NCBI RefSeq assembly: GCF_000963705.1
Contig: NZ_LAJY01000030.1
Span: 1-9,899, forward strand
DNA from: Elstera litoralis
Lineage (GTDB): Bacteria; Pseudomonadota; Alphaproteobacteria; Elsterales; Elsteraceae
Direction: 5' to 3'
Length of the DNA stretch: 9,899 nt
In this document: piece by piece, positions 6,137-9,899 of the stretch
Layout: every line of letters begins with the position of its first letter
Numbering within the stretch: position 1 is the stretch's first letter
Notes under the pieces: generated by a model
What the model was told of the DNA's origin: nothing
The model's input: the letters and a program-made list of their open reading frames with translations, nothing else
Database searches by the model: none
Program-made: the position numbers and the translations under genes

Positions 6137-6532
6137 ATGGCTCGCTATCCCGCTTGGTTGCACCGCCCCGTTGATGCTGGCGATGAATTGGTCGTGAGCT
6201 TTCCCGACCTGCCCGGCTGCCTTGCCACCGGCGAGACGGAAGAAGAAGCCCTGACCCAGGCCGAAGCCGCGCTAACGCTGCATCTGGAAGGCTTCACCCA
6301 AGACGGTATTGCCCCGCCGCCGCCGCAAGCCCTGGGCGCGCATCTCTCAAGTGCCCCGGCGCAAGCAGCCCTGCTGCTGATCACAGCCCGCCCGCCAAAA
6401 GCCCCTGCCGTCCGCGTCAATATTACCGTCGATAAGAACTTGCTGGTCGACATCGACGCCGCCGCCGCCGACAGCGGCCATACTCGGTCGGGCTTTCTGG
6501 CCGAGGCCGCCCGGCGGATGATGCGGGGGTAG
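6137..6532 (+). CDS. hicB: HicB-family antitoxin with C-terminal RHH domain
   Basis: This 131-residue protein has the two-part HicB layout. The N-terminal partial RNase-H-like domain carries SFPDLPGCLATGETEEEALT (residues 21-40) and continues into an Ala-rich helix ending LHLEGF. It normally binds and blocks HicA. After a Pro-rich linker (PPPPQ, about 60-64) the C terminus (92-129) is a ribbon-helix-helix DNA-binding segment: VRVNITVDKNLLVDID, a turn, then TRSGFLAEAARRMM. It probably autoregulates the operon as HicA-HicB complex or alone. GAAGGAAG at 6121-6128, inside the end of hicA, is its ribosome site. All signature residues are present, so the antitoxin seems intact while its HicA partner looks degenerate. 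It may now serve only as a repressor. Confidence 0.93.
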   Translation: MARYPAWLHRPVDAGDELVVSFPDLPGCLATGETEEEALTQAEAALTLHLEGFTQDGIAPPPPQALGAHLSSAPAQAALLLITARPPKAPAVRVNITVDKNLLVDIDAAAADSGHTRSGFLAEAARRMMRG

Positions 6533-6600
6533 ACCCCAACGGCAGGATGCGGGAGGCTTGTTTGCAAGATCATTGTTAGGTGCTTGCGAACGCAAATAAC

Positions 6601-6621
6601 ATGTCCTATATCATAGGGCAT
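6601..6621. promoter_or_regulatory. 21-bp palindrome over the marR start; candidate MarR operator
   Basis: ATGTCCTAT-atc-ATAGGGCAT is an inverted repeat with 8 of 9 matching arm positions. It ends inside the marR start codon (6620-6622). Size and symmetry fit a MarR dimer site. It covers a possible -10 (TATATC, 6607-6612) spaced 17 nt from TTGCGA at 6584-6589, which itself lies in another small palindrome (TTGCG-AA-CGCAA, 6584-6595). If that promoter is right, transcription would begin at or next to the ATG and give a leaderless mRNA. Autorepression is the natural reading. Confidence 0.55.
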
Positions 6622-7069
6622 GACCCAGACATCCTTTGCGGCCGTTGTCGGCCTGATCCAAGCCAACGCCTTTCTTGAAGGGCGTTTTTCCTCTGAACTT
6701 GCCTCCGTTCACGGCCTCGGCCTGAAGGAAGTGCTGCTTCTGATGCATTTGGAGCGCGCACCGCTCCAGCGCCTCACGCGGGTCGACATTGCCAAGCGGC
6801 TCCACCTCAACCCCTCCACGGTAACGCGCATGGCGTTGCCGCTGGAGAAAATTGGGCTGGTCGAACGCCAAGCCGACGCCCGCGACGCCCGCCTTGCCTA
6901 TGTTGCCCTCACCGAGGCCGCTAAGGCGATTGTGCAGGACGTACGCGCCACTTTCGAGCGCCGGTCGGCCGATCTTTTCAAGGATCGCTGGTCGGAGGCG
7001 GAAATCGCCACCTTCGCCAGCCTCTTGGGGCGGCTCACCGCCAATACGCCCAGCGATCTCGCCGAATGA
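6620..7069 (+). CDS. MarR-family transcriptional regulator
   Basis: This 149-residue protein has the typical MarR length. A dimerisation helix comes first, then a winged helix-turn-helix. LKEVLLLMHLE (35-45) and TRVDIAKRLHLNPSTVTRMA (53-72) contain the recognition helix. EKIGLVERQADARDARLAYV contains the wing with the conserved DxRDxR pattern (86-91). A C-terminal helix closes the dimer interface. No separate Shine-Dalgarno is present: the only AGGG (6615-6618) lies 1 nt from the ATG, too close to serve. A palindrome overlaps the start, suggesting autorepression and perhaps leaderless translation. The regulated partner is unclear: the upstream hicB is on the same strand 87 bp away, and the DUF418 gene converges from downstream. 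A tiny ORF begins at its ATGA stop. The ligand is unknown. Confidence 0.92.
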   Translation: MTQTSFAAVVGLIQANAFLEGRFSSELASVHGLGLKEVLLLMHLERAPLQRLTRVDIAKRLHLNPSTVTRMALPLEKIGLVERQADARDARLAYVALTEAAKAIVQDVRATFERRSADLFKDRWSEAEIATFASLLGRLTANTPSDLAE

Positions 7070-7158
7070 CGACGCCCCTTGCCCACCTCATTACGGGTGC
7101 CACTAGCGCGCGTCTCGCCGGGATGCTGAGGCCGCATACGCCGGCTGATCTCGTCTAA
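7066..7158 (+). CDS. Possible 30-residue small ORF coupled to marR
   Basis: ATG at 7066 overlaps the marR stop (ATGA), a usual arrangement for translational coupling. The frame runs 30 codons to TAA at 7156-7158. The peptide starts MTTPLAHLITGATSARLAG. Its last 17 codons resemble the end of marR: LAGMLRPHTPADLV against LLGRLTANTPSDLAE, 8 of 16 aligned residues identical by hand count. It may be a degenerate copy of the marR tail, not a functional gene. No homologue is recognised. Confidence 0.25.
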   Translation: MTTPLAHLITGATSARLAGMLRPHTPADLV

Positions 7159-7163
7159 CCTGT

Positions 7164-8300
7164 TCATGCCCCCTCCCGGCGAATCGGCAGCCAGCGTCCA
7201 TACGTCCAGCAGCGCAGAAGCCATTCAGCGGGGCCATACCGGAAGGCGGTCAACCATAGGCTACCAAGCCCGGTCAACCCGGCTGCAATGAGCACAGAAA
7301 TGACCGCAAGCCCGCCGTATCCGAGTTCGGCATAAAGCCCCAAGCCGTTGAAGATCAAAACGGCGCAGAGGGATTGCCCCAGATAGTGGCTGAGGGAAAC
7401 GCGCCCCGCCGCTTCGAGCATCCGCGCGATGCGACCGTCGAGACGCGCAATCCACCCCGCATAGAGTATCGCCAAACACGGCCCACCCAGCGCCAGAAAG
7501 GGCATGCCGTACCAGCGATCATTTGGCATCGTCACAATGGAAGCCAGAACGTACGCGCCATTCCCGAAAGCCGCCCCCACCCAAAGCCCCCATCGATAGC
7601 GATGGATCAGGCTTAGAATCCCCTCCGGGGCCGACAGCAAGCCGCGCCGCCCGGCAATCAGCCCCCAGCAAAAGGCGGCAAACGCCATCGGCCAATTGTA
7701 AAGAAGAATAAAAGGCACGGTTTCCGGCCAATCCTGCCAGCGCTGGCCCAAAATCTGCGCAAGCGACCCCCGATACGCGGCGATGGTCGCAGCCTGCGCG
7801 TCCGCGCTCGGCGGTGGCAGAGTCTGGACGAGGTAATCGAGCCCGGTAAAGGCCGGAACGGCGACCAGCAGCGCCAGCACGGCGCATCGGTGCAAAACCC
7901 GGTCGGACGCATCGCGTAACGCCCATAGCCCGAGGCCCAGCAGCGCATAGGTCGTTAAAATATCACCCGGAAACAACAAAAGCCCATGAAGGACGCCAAG
8001 CGCAAAAAGCCCCCATAAGCGCCGTAAAAAGGAACGCCGAGCCTCTTCGCGCGTTCGGCCTGCGGTTTGAACCGAAAAACCAAAGCCGAACAAGAACGAA
8101 AATAGGATAAAGAACTTAGCATCAACAAAAAGCGCCGAGATTAGAAGGGCCGTGGCATCCGCCAGCCCCAACGGCTCGGGCGACATAGTCCCGATGGGAA
8201 GGGCAATAAACGGTAAGTTCACGAGGCAAATGCCGAAGAGAGCGAAACCGCGCAGCCGGTCGGCATAAGCGCGGCGCGGCGGAGGGACTGAGTTCATCAT
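7164..8300 (-). CDS. DUF418 (YeiB-like) multi-pass membrane protein
   Basis: This 378-residue protein starts at ATG 8300. A TTG one codon earlier is a less likely start, and another ATG lies one codon later. The N terminus RLRGFALFGICLVNL (15-29) and the C-terminal DUF418 signature GRVSLSHYLGQSL (299-311) with YGPAEWLLRCWTYG (355-368) identify the family. These are inner-membrane proteins with about eight to ten helices and no firmly known role; some relate to acyltransferase-like membrane proteins. The start ATG shares one base with the tetR stop (TGATG), so the two are translationally coupled in one operon and TetR probably regulates this gene. A MarR-family gene converges from the other side; only 5 bp separate the small ORF stop from this gene's stop. 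The substrate is unknown. Confidence 0.9.
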   Translation of the reverse strand: MMNSVPPPRRAYADRLRGFALFGICLVNLPFIALPIGTMSPEPLGLADATALLISALFVDAKFFILFSFLFGFGFSVQTAGRTREEARRSFLRRLWGLFALGVLHGLLLFPGDILTTYALLGLGLWALRDASDRVLHRCAVLALLVAVPAFTGLDYLVQTLPPPSADAQAATIAAYRGSLAQILGQRWQDWPETVPFILLYNWPMAFAAFCWGLIAGRRGLLSAPEGILSLIHRYRWGLWVGAAFGNGAYVLASIVTMPNDRWYGMPFLALGGPCLAILYAGWIARLDGRIARMLEAAGRVSLSHYLGQSLCAVLIFNGLGLYAELGYGGLAVISVLIAAGLTGLGSLWLTAFRYGPAEWLLRCWTYGRWLPIRREGA

Positions 8301-8908
8301 CAATTGGTCCCGCGAAAATGGGGGGCAAGCAGAAAGCGAACGCGGGCCGCGATGCTGGTGTCGTCGAGGGTCGGATTGGCAATCCGCAGGCCCGTTGCGC
8401 CATCAAGGACGAGCAGGATCAAATCCGCCAGACAATCGGGCGGCAAATGCTGGGCGATCGCGCCACGGGCTTGACCAACGGCAATCGCCGTCGACCAAGC
8501 ACCCTTCAACGCTTGGGTGTAGTTGGCTAGCGCCGTAGCAATCTCCGGATCACGGGTCGCTTCGGCGCTGATTTCGAGGGCGAGCGTTGCATACTCCAAA
8601 TTGGCCGCAAGCAGCGCCGCGTCGATACAGCGCTCGAAAAGGGTGCCGAAATAGTCCGACGTATAGATGTCGGCCAAGGGCGCGAGGGCCGCAAGCGCCT
8701 CCCCCTGAGCCTCGCGCACCAGGGCCGCAATCAAGGCGGCTTTGCCGGGGTAATAGTGATAGAGGCGGCCTGGGCTAATCCCCGCCTCCGCGCAAATAGC
8801 CGCGATACCGGCCCCGTGAAAGCCGCTGCGACGGATACAGATTTCGGCGGCCCGTCGGATTTTCGCCTGCTGGGCCGCAAAGGCATCGGGCTTGCGGGGA
8901 CGTGACAT
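8300..8908 (-). CDS. TetR-family transcriptional regulator
   Basis: This 202-residue protein uses the ATG at 8908, chosen because GAGGAG (complement of 8915-8920) lies 6 nt upstream. An in-frame ATG at 8932 has no ribosome site and overlaps the promoter region. The N-terminal TetR DNA-binding domain is clear: KIRRAAEICIRRSGFHGAGI, then AAICAEAGISPGRLYHYYPG (36-55), with the helix-turn-helix and the YHYYPGKAAL transition into the ligand domain. The remaining ~140 residues are all-helical and variable, as in TetR C-terminal TetR_C-type ligand-binding domains; the ligand is unknown. It is the first gene of an operon with the DUF418 protein. Its promoter and a small palindrome lie just upstream, fitting autorepression. 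Confidence 0.93.
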   Translation of the reverse strand: MSRPRKPDAFAAQQAKIRRAAEICIRRSGFHGAGIAAICAEAGISPGRLYHYYPGKAALIAALVREAQGEALAALAPLADIYTSDYFGTLFERCIDAALLAANLEYATLALEISAEATRDPEIATALANYTQALKGAWSTAIAVGQARGAIAQHLPPDCLADLILLVLDGATGLRIANPTLDDTSIAARVRFLLAPHFRGTN

Positions 8909-8921
8909 CGAAGGCTCCTCT

Positions 8922-8961
8922 ATGCGAGGCATTTAATAATTAGAGTGATCGTTTTATTCAA
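8922..8961 (-). promoter_or_regulatory. tetR promoter with candidate operator
   Basis: On the - strand TTGAAT (complement of 8956-8961) and TATTAA (complement of 8933-8938) are separated by 17 nt, a sigma-70-like spacing with 4 of 6 matches in each box. The palindrome ATGC-CTC-GCAT (8922-8932) follows the -10 directly, where a repressor would block initiation. In the mRNA, CCTC (8926-8929) can pair with GAGG (8917-8920) of the ribosome site, forming a small hairpin that may dampen translation. Confidence 0.45.
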
Positions 8962-8992
8962 GAGCTTTTGCCGCCGGTCCCATAAACCCCGA

Positions 8993-9020
8993 TCACGCAC
9001 GGGAGGACGCGAGTGCGTGA
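8993..9020. repeat. Perfect 8-bp inverted repeat in tetR-comM intergenic region
   Basis: TCACGCAC and GTGCGTGA are perfect inverted arms separated by 12 nt (9001-9012). The site lies between the divergent tetR and comM genes, 54 bp before the comM ATG. No T-tract follows on either strand, so a terminator is unlikely. It could be an operator: its right arm overlaps GTGACT (9017-9022), a possible comM -35 spaced 17 nt from TAGGCT (9040-9045). Confidence 0.45.
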
Positions 9021-9074
9021 CTTCAGGGGCGGGCTGTCTTAGGCTAGGTCAACGTCTCTTATTCCGTTGGCCTC

Positions 9075-9899
9075 ATGTCGTCCTCTCTCGTTTCCCGTGC
9101 CAAAACCGTCGCTTTTGCCGGAATCGAGGTGATCGATGTCGATGTAGAGGTCGCCATGACCGGCGGTCTCGTCGCCTTCACCATCGTCGGCCTGCCCGAT
9201 AAGGCGGTCGCCGAAAGCCGGGAGCGGGTGCGCTCGGCGCTGGCCGCGCTCGGGTTGGCGCTTCCGGCCAAACGCATCACGGTGAACCTTGCGCCCGCCG
9301 ATGTGCTGAAGGAGGGCAGTCATTTCGATCTGCCGATTGCCGTCGCCCTGCTGGTTTCGATGGGGATTCTGCCCGCCGACGAGGTGGCGGAGTATTTGAT
9401 GTTGGGGGAACTTGGGCTCGATGGGCGGCTTGCCCCCGTGTCCGGCGTGCTTGCCGCCGCTTTTGGCGCGTCCGAGCGCGGTTTGGGCATTCTCTGCCCC
9501 GCGCCCTGTGGCGGCGAGGCGGCCTGGGCCAGCGAAAGCCTGCCTGTGCTTGCCCCGGTAAGCCTGATGGATCTCATCAATCATATGAAAGGCAGCGCCC
9601 TGCTTCCGCGCCCGCGCGCCGAACTGGCCGAAGACGCGCGCCGCCCGCTCGATCTTGCCGACGTGAAGGGCCAGGAGAGCGCCAAGCGCGCGCTCGAAAT
9701 CGCCGCCGCCGGGGGCCATAATCTGCTGATGATTGGACCGCCCGGCTCGGGCAAGTCGATGCTGGCCCAGCGCCTGCCCGGCCTGCTGCCGCCGCTGTCG
9801 CCGCGCGAGGCCCTCAGCGTCGCCATGATCCAATCGGTCGCGGGGCAGCTTGCGGGCGGAAAACTCAGCCGCTACCGCCCCTTCCGCGACCCGCACCAT
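9075..9899 (+). CDS. comM: ComM/YifB Mg-chelatase-like AAA+ ATPase, 5' part
   Basis: The frame is open from ATG 9075 to the window edge (275 codons; the full family is about 500). ComM/YifB is a hexameric AAA+ helicase that drives branch migration during integration of transformed DNA; in non-competent bacteria its role is less clear. The N-terminal domain (about 1-165) has the Lon-protease-S5-like ChlI fold: VAFAGIEVIDVDVEV, FTIVGLPDKAVAESRERVR, then RITVNLAPADVLKEGSHFDL and GELGLDGRLAPVSGVL. The Mg-chelatase AAA+ domain begins about 195 with DLADVKGQESAKRALEIAAA. Walker A GPPGSGKS is at 221-228, and the conserved RPFRDPHH closes the visible part. There is no strong ribosome site before 9075, but the protein aligns with the usual family start. 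It is divergent from tetR with 166 bp between. It appears intact as far as it goes. Confidence 0.95.
   Translation, partial: MSSSLVSRAKTVAFAGIEVIDVDVEVAMTGGLVAFTIVGLPDKAVAESRERVRSALAALGLALPAKRITVNLAPADVLKEGSHFDLPIAVALLVSMGILPADEVAEYLMLGELGLDGRLAPVSGVLAAAFGASERGLGILCPAPCGGEAAWASESLPVLAPVSLMDLINHMKGSALLPRPRAELAEDARRPLDLADVKGQESAKRALEIAAAGGHNLLMIGPPGSGKSMLAQRLPGLLPPLSPREALSVAMIQSVAGQLAGGKLSRYRPFRDPHH

Noticed and set aside
8300..8932. Upstream ATG at 8932 as the tetR start.
   Set aside because: It has no ribosome site, lies in the probable operator next to the -10, and the ATG at 8908 has a strong GAGGAG at good spacing.
9039..9899. Long open frame on the - strand, over 280 codons, opposite comM.
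   Set aside because: The + strand encodes a clear ComM with Walker A and conserved motifs in register. The antisense frame is a by-product of GC-rich codon bias and has no recognisable domain.

Overview
The window is a GC-rich, tightly packed stretch of bacterial chromosome. It most likely comes from an alphaproteobacterium, perhaps a Rhodospirillales-like lineage. That rests on the base composition, the DUF2125 gene (a family centred on Alphaproteobacteria) and the mix of families. It is an inference, because no rRNA or other phylogenetic marker is present.

Layout. Positions 1-285 hold the 3' end of a VapC/FitB-type PIN toxin on the + strand; its start and antitoxin lie outside the window. 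It meets, tail to tail and sharing a CTAG, a class I SAM methyltransferase on the - strand (282-1042) that is broken by a single-base frameshift near 533. That gene lies directly downstream of, and overlaps, a GcvA-like LysR regulator (1035-1928, -). The LysR gene is divergent from a 4-OT/MSAD-superfamily tautomerase (2028-2432, +), the usual layout for a regulator and its target. The tautomerase stop overlaps the stop of a ChaC-like gamma-glutamylcyclotransferase (2429-3016, -), which follows an EamA/DMT transporter (3032-3931, -) by 15 bp in a probable two-gene operon.

A 190-bp divergent promoter region containing several small palindromes leads to a membrane-anchored DUF2125 protein (4122-5177, +). 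Next come a predicted Tat/lipobox lipoprotein (5275-5928, +) and a hicA-hicB toxin-antitoxin pair (5936-6133 and 6137-6532, +). The HicA appears to lack its catalytic histidine. A MarR regulator follows (6620-7069, +), with a 21-bp palindrome over its start codon and no usable Shine-Dalgarno. After it comes a small ORF whose end resembles the end of marR.

On the - strand a TetR regulator (8300-8908) and a DUF418 membrane protein (7164-8300) form a coupled operon (stop/start TGATG). The window ends inside comM/yifB (9075-9899, +), the Mg-chelatase-like AAA+ helicase gene, divergent from tetR. The 166-bp intergenic region between them carries a perfect 8-bp inverted repeat.

Overall this is an accessory-flavoured chromosomal region of small regulator-plus-target cassettes, not one large system. 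I found no CRISPR array, phage, IS element, rRNA or tRNA, and no gene-free stretch over 300 bases. The most unusual points are two TA toxins that each seem to have lost a key catalytic residue, the frameshifted methyltransferase, the start-codon palindrome of marR, and the marR-tail echo downstream. I see no convincing undescribed multi-gene system.
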